Assembly (NCBI GenBank): GCA_021848555.1
Contig: JAJZUN010000152.1
Location: forward strand, 1 to 6,702
Source: Pseudomonadota bacterium
GTDB lineage: Bacteria; Pseudomonadota; Gammaproteobacteria; Burkholderiales; SG8-39
Length of the DNA stretch: 6,702 nucleotides
Direction: 5' to 3'
Under the pieces are notes generated by a model. The model worked only from the letters and a program-made list of their open reading frames with translations, was not told where the DNA came from and ran no database searches. Below, piece by piece: positions 1-6,256 of this stretch. The stretch's first letter is position 1; every line of letters begins with the position of its first letter. The translations under genes were made by a program, and so were the position numbers.

Positions 1-252
1 CGCCACCGCGTAGAGCAGTTCGGTGCGCTCCGCCAGGTCGAGCGCGCCCCAGGGCCCGGCAAGCGCGGCACGCGCGGCTTGCACCGCCGCGTCCACCTCG
101 GCCTCGCCGGCTTCGGACACCAGCCCCAGCAGGCGCGCGTCCACCGGCGAGCGGTTTTCGAAAACCTTGCCCGATGCCGCGGCGACGAACTCGCCACCGA
201 TGAAATTAAGCGTGCTTGCGATCTGCTGTTGCGGCGCCGAACCCTGGTTCAT
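1..252 (-). CDS. Aldehyde dehydrogenase, N-terminal fragment (2-hydroxymuconic semialdehyde dehydrogenase-like)
   Basis: This is the first 84 codons of an NAD(P)-dependent aldehyde dehydrogenase; the rest lies beyond the left edge. The ATG (minus strand, 252-250) is preceded by GAGGAAG six bases upstream, which fixes the start. Visible family features are an N-terminal NFIGGEF strand, a FENRSP segment, EAEVDAAVQAAR, and GPWG before a LAERTELLYAVA helix. That pattern is closest, from memory, to the XylG/DmpC/AmnC group that oxidises 2-hydroxymuconic or aminomuconic semialdehyde in meta-cleavage of aromatics. The catalytic Cys and Glu and the NAD-binding loop are outside the window, so activity and substrate cannot be checked. 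Enzymes of this group are soluble and cytoplasmic, about 480-500 aa. It is divergent from the sensor gene at 683. The aldehyde dehydrogenase call is firm; the semialdehyde substrate is inference. Confidence 0.85.
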   Translation of the reverse strand, partial: MNQGSAPQQQIASTLNFIGGEFVAAASGKVFENRSPVDARLLGLVSEAGEAEVDAAVQAARAALAGPWGALDLAERTELLYAVA

Positions 253-258
253 GTTCTG

Positions 259-265
259 CTTCCTC
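259..265 (-). promoter_or_regulatory. Ribosome binding site of the aldehyde dehydrogenase gene
   Basis: Read on the minus strand this is GAGGAAG, six bases before the ATG at 252-250. It is a good Shine-Dalgarno match and supports that start. Confidence 0.7.
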
Positions 266-346
266 GTGCCCGAAAGTTGCGCAGTTTGGACCAGGACGAC
301 CGGTGACGCAAGCCGCCATGGCTACACCAGGAATTGTCTTCAGACA

Positions 347-362
347 GGCCCGCAGACGGGCC
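347..362. repeat. Short perfect hairpin in the aldehyde dehydrogenase leader
   Basis: GGCCCG and CGGGCC pair perfectly (6 bp) around a CAGA tetraloop, about 95 bases upstream of the aldehyde dehydrogenase start. No T-tract follows on either strand, so it is not a normal intrinsic terminator. It could be a leader structure or chance in GC-rich DNA. Confidence 0.35.
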
Positions 363-560
363 ACCGAGATGAGCCGCGAAAAAGCCAGGAATCGGACGCG
401 TAGCGCTGTAGATGTCCCCATTATCCTGGGCAAGATGCGCGTATTTGACAGAAATCAATACCGCAAATTGCCAAATGTCCATTATTATTGTGGACCGCAT
501 AGGAATTGAGAAGAACCCATGCGTCGTGGAATCCTCGGTGCGATGCATGTTGTATATGGT

Positions 561-579
561 CGGCACAGGTCTTGTGCCG
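561..579. repeat. Inverted repeat upstream of the HD-GYP sensor gene (possible operator)
   Basis: CGGCACA (561-567) and TGTGCCG (573-579) form a perfect 7-bp dyad with a 5-base centre GGTCT, beginning about 120 bases before the sensor ATG. It follows directly on the TATATGGT stretch (553-560), the best -10-like sequence nearby. A transcription-factor site or an RNA hairpin is possible. No family-specific consensus is recognised. Confidence 0.35.
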
Positions 580-682
580 CGGCGCGCATGTATTCGCGCT
601 CTTACAGAACCTGCACCTATGATCCCCCCCGCAATTGCACTAGCGCCTTTCGCGTAGCTCTTCGCGGAAATCCTGCGCATCC

Positions 683-3600
683 ATGAAGCCCGCTTTCACG
701 CTCGGCCTGCGCGGCCGTTTGATACTGTTGTTGCTGGCGGCGTTTGCCCTATTGGCCGGCTTGCTAGCGTGGGACTTCGTTGAAGACCGCAAGGAGCGCA
801 TCAACGCGACCTCGACTGAGCTTCTCAACGACACGAGGTTGATTGCTGCCCGGACGCGGTACTTCACCGCGCAAGCCAAAGCCATCCTGAACGGATTGGA
901 GCTGAGTTCAGAAATGCAGCCGGAGACGCCCGCCGAGGCCTGCACGCAGGTCCTTCAGGCACGGCTCAAACAGGAGCCCGAGTTCAATCAGATTGTGCGG
1001 ACGCGTCCAGACGGTGTCGTGGCGTGCGCGGCGGTGCCTCCCAGCGGCCGCGTGAGTTACGCCGACCGCAGTTGGTTCCAGCCTGTCCTGCGATCGCGCG
1101 AGGTGCTGACAAGCGAGGTAATACAGGGCCGTATCCTCGGCAAGCCGATTATCGTCTTCGTCAAGGCTATACGCGACGCGGCCGATCGCGTAACGGGCAT
1201 TCTCGTCCTGTCGCTCGATTTGACCTGGTTGCATCACGAACTGGCAACTTTCCGTAATCTGGAAGGTGCGCGGCTGGTGGTGGTCGATGCTAAGGGCACC
1301 ATAGCCGCGCGCTACCCCGATGGTGAGTGGGTCGGAAAGAGTGCCCAGCAGCTGCCGCTGGTCCAGCACATTCTGGCCGCGGGTGGCGAAGGCACGGCAG
1401 AGGAAATCGGTTTGGACGGGGAGCGCACGCTTTTCGCCTACACGAAACTGCTGGACACGGTGTCCGGGCCCGCATACCTGTGGTTGAGCGTGCCGAAAGC
1501 GGTGGTTGAGGCCCCCGCCGAACGCGACGCATTGTTGGGGGCCGGTATCCTGCTGGCAGTGCTCATCAGCACGATAGGACTGCTGGTCTGGGGCGGCAAC
1601 CGCCTCGTATTGCGCCCCCTGCTGAGTCTGTCGCGGGCAGCGGCCCGGCTGAGGGCCGGCGATCTCGCCGCCCGCAGCGGATTGCCGCATGGCGACGACG
1701 AATTCGGGCGGGTGGCCCGTGTTCTGGATGAAACGGCCGCTGCCATCGAGGACCGGGAGCGCAAACTTGGGCGCGCCAACCGCGCGCTGCGCGTTCTGTC
1801 CGCCGGCAACCGCGCCCTGCTGCGTTCGAAAGGCGAGCAGGAACTGCTCGATGAAATGTGCCGGGTCATCGTGCAGGCCGGCGACTACCGCATGGCCTGG
1901 GTGGCGTATGCCGAGGACGACCCGGCACGCAGCGTGCGCCTGGTCGCCGCCTGGGGCGCCGAACGCGACTCCCTGGACGGCCTCAAGATTACCTGGGACG
2001 AAACCGAGTCGGGCCGCGGGCCGACCGGCACGGCGATCCGCCGGGGCGTTCCCATTGTGTCGAACGACGTCGCGACCGATCCGGATTACGCCCCCTGGCG
2101 GGAACTGGCGCAGCGTAAGGGCTTCGCGTCCGCGCTGGCACTCCCGTTGCGCTTGGGCGATACCGTCATCGGCGCTCTCTGCATCTGCGCCGCCGAGCCG
2201 GATGCCTTCGACGAAGCTGTGGTCGAACTCTTGAGCGAGGCCGCGGACGACCTCGCCTTCGGCATTGCCAAGCATCGCGCGGAAATCGAGCACGGCCGCA
2301 CGCGCGCCGCGCTGCAAACCGCCGAGGAGCGCTTCAGGGCGGCGGCGGAAGCCGGCCTGGATGCCCTGTTCATCCTGACGAGCGTGCGCGGCGAACGCGG
2401 TGACATCCTCGACTTCACGTTTACCGACATCAACGCGCGCGCCGAGCAGATGCTGGGCATGGCGCGCGGGCAGGTCATCGGGCAGAACCTGTGCGAACTG
2501 ATCCCGATCAACCGCACCGGGGGCTTCTTCGACAAGTACGTTGCGGTGGTGGCGACGGGCACGCCGCTGGAGGAAGAATTCCCCATCGACACGCCGCAAA
2601 TCAAGGCCAAGTGGCTGCGCCACCAGGTAGTGCGCGTGGGCGACGGCATCGCCATCTCCTCGCGTGACATTACCGACTGGAAAAAGGCCGGTGCGGAACT
2701 GAAGGAGAGCGAAAAACGCTTTCGGGACATCGTCTGGGTTTCCGCCGACTGGATCTGGGAACTGGATGCCGAGGGCCGCTACACCTACGCATCGGAAAGC
2801 GTGAAAGAGCTGCTGGGCTACACGCCGGAGGAAATCATCGGCAAGACGCCCTTCGACTTCATGTCGCCGCAGGAGACAGCGCGGGTGGGCGCGATGTTTG
2901 CCGAAATCACCGCGCGGCGCGAGCCCTTCCGCGACATCTACAACATCAATCTGCACAAGGACGGCAGCCTGCGCTACGTGCAAACCAGCGGCACGCCGAT
3001 CCTGGGTGATGACGGCAGGCTCCTGGGCTACCGCGGGCTGGATAAGGACATGACCGCGAAGACGCTGGCGGAGCTGGCCCTCGCGCGCGCCAACCGCGCG
3101 CTGCGGGCGCGGGCGATGACCAACGAGGCGCTGATGCGGGTGACGAACGAGGAGGAATTGCTGCAAAGCGCCACGCGCATTATCGTGGAAACCGGCGGCT
3201 ACCGCATGGCAGGCGTCGGCTATGCCGAAGACGATGCGGAAAAGAGTATCAAACCTGTAGCGTGGTCGGGCACGGAAAACGGCTACATCGCTGAAGCAAT
3301 CCAGACCTGGGCTGATACCGAAGCGGGGCAGAGACCGATCTCTCGAGCCATCCGGAGCGGGAAGCCGGAAATTGTTCGCGACATTTCATCCGACGCGGCC
3401 TCTGCAGACTGGAGGGACGCTGCGGCGAAGCGCGGTTACGCGTCCAATCTTGCCCTGCCTTTATCGGATGGCAAGCGGATTTTCGGCGTCTTGAACATTT
3501 ACGCTGGCGAGACGAATGCCTTTGATGCAGAGGAAACCCGGCTGCTTGTGGAACTGGCCGACAACCTCGCCTTTGGCATCATCGCCCTGCGCACCCGGGC

Positions 3601-4228
3601 CGAGCGCGACCGCATCGCCCATGCGCACGCGCACCACGCCGAGATTTTGCAGAGGAGCCTGGAGCAGTCCATCCAGGTCATCGCCGATACCGTGGGCGCA
3701 CGCGACCCCTACACCGCCGGCCATCAACGCCGCGTCGGCGAGCTGGCGATGGCCATCGGGCGGGAACTGGGTCTGCCGGAGGATAAAATCCATGGCATCC
3801 ACCTTGCCGCCGTCATTCACGACCTGGGCAAAATTCACGTGCCGGCGGAAATCCTTTCCAAGCCCGGCAAGCTCAGCGACATCGAGTTCATGCTCATCAA
3901 GGAGCATGCGCAGGCAGGCTACAACATCCTGAAGGACGTGGATTTCCCCTGGCCCATCGCCGACATCGTGCGCCAGCATCACGAGAAGCTGGACGGCTCG
4001 GGTTATCCGCAGGGGTTGAAGGGCGCGCAGATCCTGCTCGAATCGCGCATCATGACCGTGGCGGACGTGGTGGAGGCGATGTCATCGCACCGGCCGTATC
4101 GCGCGGCCTTGGGCGTGGAGGTCGCGCTGAAGGAGATCGAGCGTGGCCGCGGCAGCGCCTATGATCCCGCGGTCGCCGATGCCTGTCTCACGTTGTTCCG
4201 CGAAGGACGGTTCGCGTTTCAGCAGTGA
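683..4228 (+). CDS. Membrane-bound multi-sensor HD-GYP cyclic-di-GMP phosphodiesterase (dCache-HAMP-GAF-PAS-PAS-GAF-HD-GYP)
   Basis: The 1181 aa product is an inner-membrane sensor predicted to hydrolyse cyclic-di-GMP. Approximate order: TM1 13-30; periplasmic double-Cache domain 31-283, with a Y126-x-D-R129-x-W131-F element; TM2 284-304; HAMP 305-358, with P312 and the DDEFG element at 338-342; helix; GAF1 385-535; PAS1 547-662; PAS2 676-790; helix; GAF2 823-970; coil; HD-GYP 985-1178. The HD-GYP core is complete: H1014, H1046-D1047 in HDLGK, H1075, H1099-H1100 and D1104-GSGYP ending at P1109, then D1128. No GGDEF or EAL domain is present, so only breakdown is predicted. Y1010 sits four residues before H1014, where trinuclear HD-GYPs carry a metal-binding Glu, suggesting a two-metal site. 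The ATG at 683 is the only usual start between the in-frame stop at 641 and TM1; its ribosome site is weak (GCGGAAAT, 11 bases upstream). GAF2 differs in codon use from GAF1. The ligand is unknown. Confidence 0.93.
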   Translation: MKPAFTLGLRGRLILLLLAAFALLAGLLAWDFVEDRKERINATSTELLNDTRLIAARTRYFTAQAKAILNGLELSSEMQPETPAEACTQVLQARLKQEPEFNQIVRTRPDGVVACAAVPPSGRVSYADRSWFQPVLRSREVLTSEVIQGRILGKPIIVFVKAIRDAADRVTGILVLSLDLTWLHHELATFRNLEGARLVVVDAKGTIAARYPDGEWVGKSAQQLPLVQHILAAGGEGTAEEIGLDGERTLFAYTKLLDTVSGPAYLWLSVPKAVVEAPAERDALLGAGILLAVLISTIGLLVWGGNRLVLRPLLSLSRAAARLRAGDLAARSGLPHGDDEFGRVARVLDETAAAIEDRERKLGRANRALRVLSAGNRALLRSKGEQELLDEMCRVIVQAGDYRMAWVAYAEDDPARSVRLVAAWGAERDSLDGLKITWDETESGRGPTGTAIRRGVPIVSNDVATDPDYAPWRELAQRKGFASALALPLRLGDTVIGALCICAAEPDAFDEAVVELLSEAADDLAFGIAKHRAEIEHGRTRAALQTAEERFRAAAEAGLDALFILTSVRGERGDILDFTFTDINARAEQMLGMARGQVIGQNLCELIPINRTGGFFDKYVAVVATGTPLEEEFPIDTPQIKAKWLRHQVVRVGDGIAISSRDITDWKKAGAELKESEKRFRDIVWVSADWIWELDAEGRYTYASESVKELLGYTPEEIIGKTPFDFMSPQETARVGAMFAEITARREPFRDIYNINLHKDGSLRYVQTSGTPILGDDGRLLGYRGLDKDMTAKTLAELALARANRALRARAMTNEALMRVTNEEELLQSATRIIVETGGYRMAGVGYAEDDAEKSIKPVAWSGTENGYIAEAIQTWADTEAGQRPISRAIRSGKPEIVRDISSDAASADWRDAAAKRGYASNLALPLSDGKRIFGVLNIYAGETNAFDAEETRLLVELADNLAFGIIALRTRAERDRIAHAHAHHAEILQRSLEQSIQVIADTVGARDPYTAGHQRRVGELAMAIGRELGLPEDKIHGIHLAAVIHDLGKIHVPAEILSKPGKLSDIEFMLIKEHAQAGYNILKDVDFPWPIADIVRQHHEKLDGSGYPQGLKGAQILLESRIMTVADVVEAMSSHRPYRAALGVEVALKEIERGRGSAYDPAVADACLTLFREGRFAFQQ
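1771..1791 (+). repeat. 21-base exact direct repeat, copy 1 (helix preceding GAF1)
   Basis: This 21-base stretch is identical to 3085-3105 and is not extended by a match on either side. It lies in the same reading frame in both places and encodes the helix RANRAL at residues 364-369, just before GAF1. It supports a shared origin of the two helix-GAF modules. Confidence 0.75.
3085..3105 (+). repeat. 21-base exact direct repeat, copy 2 (helix preceding GAF2)
   Basis: Identical to 1771-1791, 1314 bases downstream, encoding RANRAL at residues 802-807 ahead of GAF2. After it the two modules stay alignable at the protein level (EELL, YRMA, YAEDD, ALPL, DLAFGI or DNLAFGI) but diverge strongly in DNA. 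It is therefore an old duplication with one conserved patch, or a locally converted one. Confidence 0.75.
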
Positions 4229-4328
4229 GACCTGCGGGAGCGTCGCTCGTCAGGATGATGCCGGAACACCGGGCTCGCTGTTAGATTAGAATTCGAGCAG
4301 CACACACCGTTTTGAACAACCGCCGCAA

Positions 4329-4343
4329 CACCCCAACGGGGTG
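4329..4343 (+). repeat. Short hairpin in the leader of the binding-protein gene
   Basis: CACCCC (4329-4334) and GGGGTG (4338-4343) pair perfectly around AAC, 36 bases before the ATG at 4380. No T-tract follows, so it is not an intrinsic terminator. It overlaps a possible upstream GTG start at 4341, which argues slightly against that start being used. Confidence 0.35.
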
Positions 4344-4365
4344 CACCGCGCCACGCTTTCACAAG

Positions 4366-4371
4366 AAGGAG
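4366..4371 (+). promoter_or_regulatory. Ribosome binding site deciding the binding-protein start
   Basis: AAGGAG lies eight bases before the ATG at 4380-4382. This places translation initiation at that ATG, immediately before a textbook signal peptide, and not at the in-frame GTG at 4341, which lacks a comparable site. Confidence 0.8.
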
Positions 4372-4379
4372 AGAACCTT

Positions 4380-5381
4380 ATGCGCTTCACCCGCAGAAAA
4401 TGGTTCCAGACCGTGCTCGCAGTGCCGGTGATGGCACTGGCAGCCGCGCTGCCCGCCACCGCGCTGGCGCAAACTTATCCGGCGAAGTCGATACGCATGA
4501 TCGTGCCGTTTCCGCCCGGCGGCACCACGGACATCGTCGCGCGCCTGGTGGCGCAGCGCATGACCGAAACCCTGGGGCAGCCGGTGGTGGTGGAGAACCG
4601 CGCCGGGGCGGGCGGTTCGATAGGCGCCGACGTGGTGGCGAAGGCGGCGCCCGACGGCTACACCATCCTGATGCACAACATCACCTTCCCGCTCGCCTCC
4701 GCGGTGCTCGCCCCTGCCAATCGCGCGCCCTACAACATCGACACCGACTTCGCCGGCATTTCCATCGCCGCCAACGTGCCGCTGATCATCACCGCCCCCC
4801 CTAGCGTGCCGGCCAACACCCTGCGCGAATTCGTCGCCCTGCTGCAGAAGGACCGCAGCCTCAAGTACAACTACGGCTCGACCGGCCCCGGCTCCTACAT
4901 GCACATCGTCGGCGAGGTGATCAAGCGCGACGGAAAAATCGAGATGACCCACATCCCGCTCAAGGGCGCGGCGCCGCTGAAGCAGGAACTGCTCGCCGGG
5001 CGGCTGCAGCTAGGCGGCGACCAGCTGTCCTCGTCTTTGGGCGATGTGAAGAAGGGCACGCTGAAGGCCCTGGCCACCAATTCGTCGCAGCGCATCGCCG
5101 CCCTGCCCGGCGTGCCCACGGTGCGCGAACAGGGCTTCCCGCGGCTGGAAGCCGAAGGCTGGAACGGATTGTTCGCGCCGGCGAAGACGCCCAGGGAGAT
5201 CATCGACCGCCTCGCGCGCGAAACCGCGGCCGCAGCGCGCCACCCCGACGTGCTGAAGCGCTTTGCCGACATTGCCGCCGAGCCGGTGGGCTCCTCGCCG
5301 GCGGAACAGGACGCGATGCTGAAAAAACAGGTCGCCCAGTTCCGGCCTATCATCCAGGAACTGGGCGTAACCCTGGACTAA
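4380..5381 (+). CDS. Bug-family (TctC-like) periplasmic tricarboxylate/organic acid binding protein
   Basis: The 333 aa product is a secreted solute-binding protein of the Bug family. The family serves tripartite tricarboxylate transporters or acts as extracytoplasmic sensors, and binds carboxylates and related small metabolites. A signal peptide is clear: basic n-region RFTRRK, hydrophobic segment about 12-24, and cleavage after ALA at residue 30, leaving QTYPAKSIRM. The mature protein opens with the family hallmarks IVPFPPGGTTDIVAR, VVVENRAGAGGSIGADVVAK and PDGYTIL, and ends without a membrane anchor. Length is normal for the family. No tctA or tctB membrane gene lies in the window, so it is an orphan here, as is common in Burkholderiales. 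The start is set by AAGGAG at 4366. It may be co-transcribed with the SDR gene 87 bases downstream. The family is certain; the ligand cannot be read from sequence. Confidence 0.95.
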   Translation: MRFTRRKWFQTVLAVPVMALAAALPATALAQTYPAKSIRMIVPFPPGGTTDIVARLVAQRMTETLGQPVVVENRAGAGGSIGADVVAKAAPDGYTILMHNITFPLASAVLAPANRAPYNIDTDFAGISIAANVPLIITAPPSVPANTLREFVALLQKDRSLKYNYGSTGPGSYMHIVGEVIKRDGKIEMTHIPLKGAAPLKQELLAGRLQLGGDQLSSSLGDVKKGTLKALATNSSQRIAALPGVPTVREQGFPRLEAEGWNGLFAPAKTPREIIDRLARETAAAARHPDVLKRFADIAAEPVGSSPAEQDAMLKKQVAQFRPIIQELGVTLD

Positions 5382-5407
5382 GGCCGATCACAGAGCGGGT
5401 GTAGGTA

Positions 5408-5430
5408 GCGGGACCACTGTAAGGTCCCGC
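5408..5430 (+). repeat. Perfect 8-bp hairpin between the binding-protein and SDR genes
   Basis: GCGGGACC (5408-5415) and GGTCCCGC (5423-5430) are exact reverse complements around ACTGTAA. The element sits 26 bases after the binding-protein stop and 38 bases before the SDR ATG. The bases that follow are C/G-rich with no T-tract, so it is not a canonical intrinsic terminator. It may be an mRNA stabilising or attenuating stem, or a protein-binding dyad. Confidence 0.55.
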
Positions 5431-5455
5431 CCGCCGCCCGCTTGCCAATTGAACA

Positions 5456-5463
5456 AGAGGAAG
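5456..5463 (+). promoter_or_regulatory. Ribosome binding site deciding the SDR start
   Basis: AGAGGAAG ends five bases before the ATG at 5469-5471, with its GAGG core eight bases away. This favours that ATG over an in-frame TTG at 5442, which would add nine acidic residues in front of the normal SDR N-terminus. Confidence 0.75.
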
Positions 5464-5468
5464 AATCG

Positions 5469-6215
5469 ATGTCTCGAGTTGCCATCATCACCGGATCGGG
5501 CCGCGGCATAGGCGCGGCGACGGCCAAACTCGCGGCCGCGCGCGGCTATGCGGTTTGCGTGAACTACCTGAATAACGAGGAACGCGCCAGTGCGGTCGTG
5601 GCCGCCATCCGCGCGGGCGGCGGCCGCGCGATCATGGTGCGCGCGGACACCGCGAACGAGAGCGATGTGATCAAACTGTTCGAGCGCGTCGACCTCGAAC
5701 TCGGCCCGGTCACCGCGCTGGTGAACAACGCCGGCATCACCGGCCGCGCCGGGCGCCTCGAGAGTTTCGATGCGGCCGCGATCCGGCGGGTGCTGGAGGT
5801 GAACGTGACCGGCACCATATTCTGCTCGCAGCAGGCGGTGCGGCGCATGTCGACCAGGAAGGGGGGCGCGGGCGGCGCCATCGTCAACCTGTCCTCGCTG
5901 GCGGCGACGCTGGGCGGCGCCGACCGATGGATACCCTATGCCGCCGCCAAGGGCGCGGTCAATAGTTTCACCATTGGCCTCGCCAAGGAAGTCGCGGCCG
6001 AGGGCATACGCGTCAACGCCATCAGCCCCGGCCTGATCGACACCGAAATCCACGCCGAGGCGGGGATAGGCGACCGGCTGCAGAAAGTGATTCCCATGGT
6101 GCCGATGGGGCGCCTCGGTACCGCCGAAGAATGCGCCGAGGCGATCCTCTGGCTGATGTCGGGCGAGGCTGCTTATATGACGGGCGCCATCCTGCCGCTG
6201 TCGGGCGGTCGCTGA
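5469..6215 (+). CDS. SDR family NAD(P)-dependent oxidoreductase (YgfF/FabG type)
   Basis: The 248 aa product is a classical short-chain dehydrogenase/reductase, a soluble cytoplasmic enzyme that interconverts an alcohol and a ketone or aldehyde using NAD(H) or NADP(H). Seen in order: the dinucleotide-binding TGSGRGIG at residues 8-15, D60, NNAG at 86-89, and the catalytic tetrad N112, S143, Y157 and K161 (Y-x-x-x-K). After these come the RVNAISPG segment and a C-terminal VPMGRLGTAEE helix, and it finishes with TGAILPLSGGR. The C-terminal pattern and the R-R-M then G-G-A-G-G-A run before the catalytic serine resemble E. coli YgfF and glucose-1-dehydrogenase-like SDRs. Length and active site are complete, so an active enzyme is likely. 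The ATG after AGAGGAAG matches the usual family start. It follows the Bug gene on the same strand, so the SDR may act on the imported compound or a derivative; that link is inference. Substrate unknown. Confidence 0.93.
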   Translation: MSRVAIITGSGRGIGAATAKLAAARGYAVCVNYLNNEERASAVVAAIRAGGGRAIMVRADTANESDVIKLFERVDLELGPVTALVNNAGITGRAGRLESFDAAAIRRVLEVNVTGTIFCSQQAVRRMSTRKGGAGGAIVNLSSLAATLGGADRWIPYAAAKGAVNSFTIGLAKEVAAEGIRVNAISPGLIDTEIHAEAGIGDRLQKVIPMVPMGRLGTAEECAEAILWLMSGEAAYMTGAILPLSGGR

Positions 6216-6256
6216 GCGCCTGCGGCCGGCCGAACCTGTCATCGGGTCATTCCGAA

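Larger units (their letters stand above)
253..682. other. Divergent intergenic region with presumed promoters of both flanking genes
   Basis: These 430 bases separate two divergent genes and should hold both promoters. The stretch at about 440-510 is visibly AT-richer than the rest of the window. Sequence elements seen: a perfect TTGACA on the plus strand at 445-450 but no good -10 at 16-18 bases; TATTAT (plus, 483-488) and TATATG (plus, 553-558), each without a good -35; GATAAT on the minus strand (425-420), also without a clear -35; and a direct repeat ATGTCCCCATTAT (412-424) / ATGTCCATTAT (475-485). Two dyads are listed separately. Small open frames cross the region on both strands, but none has a ribosome binding site, a recognisable motif or the strong G/C-ending codon use of the neighbours. 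I therefore call no gene here. Confidence 0.6.

Noticed and set aside
445..473. Perfect TTGACA as a sigma-70 -35 for the sensor gene.
   Set aside because: The hexamers at 16-18 bases spacing (ATTGCC, TTGCCA, TGCCAA) do not resemble TATAAT, so no full promoter can be called.
624..630. Run of seven C in the sensor gene leader as a phase-variable tract.
   Set aside because: Seven bases is short for slippage-driven switching, and it lies outside the coding frame with no promoter elements placed around it.
249..680. Small open frames crossing the intergenic region (minus 249-680 and plus 412-657).
   Set aside because: No Shine-Dalgarno, no motif, codon use unlike the neighbours, and the minus frame overlaps the aldehyde dehydrogenase start.
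908..3166. A 752-codon open frame on the minus strand inside the HD-GYP gene, plus several other long antisense frames.
   Set aside because: It is a shadow of a high-GC coding strand: no ribosome site, no recognisable domain and low-complexity Arg/Gly/Ala/Gln-rich content, while the plus strand encodes a full set of known domains.
4341..4379. GTG at 4341 as the start of the binding-protein gene.
   Set aside because: It would place 13 polar residues before the signal peptide and lies within a hairpin; AAGGAG supports the ATG at 4380.
4229..4379. Possible terminator or promoter after the sensor gene (GAGCG-T-CGCTC at 4238-4248, CCGG-AACA-CCGG at 4261-4272, TAGAAT at 4287-4292).
   Set aside because: The first dyad has a single central base, the second has only a 4-bp stem, neither is followed by a T-run, and TAGAAT has no -35 at a proper distance.
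5442..5468. TTG at 5442 as the start of the SDR gene.
   Set aside because: No ribosome site fits it, it adds an acidic tail not usual for the family, and the ATG at 5469 has a good Shine-Dalgarno.
6223..6232. CGGCCGGCCG palindrome between the convergent SDR and amidohydrolase genes, as a bidirectional terminator.
   Set aside because: It has no loop and no flanking T/A tracts; in GC-rich DNA a 10-base palindrome of this composition is readily chance.
6216..6256. A small gene or RNA between the SDR and amidohydrolase genes.
   Set aside because: Only 41 bases are available and no structure beyond the short palindrome is seen.
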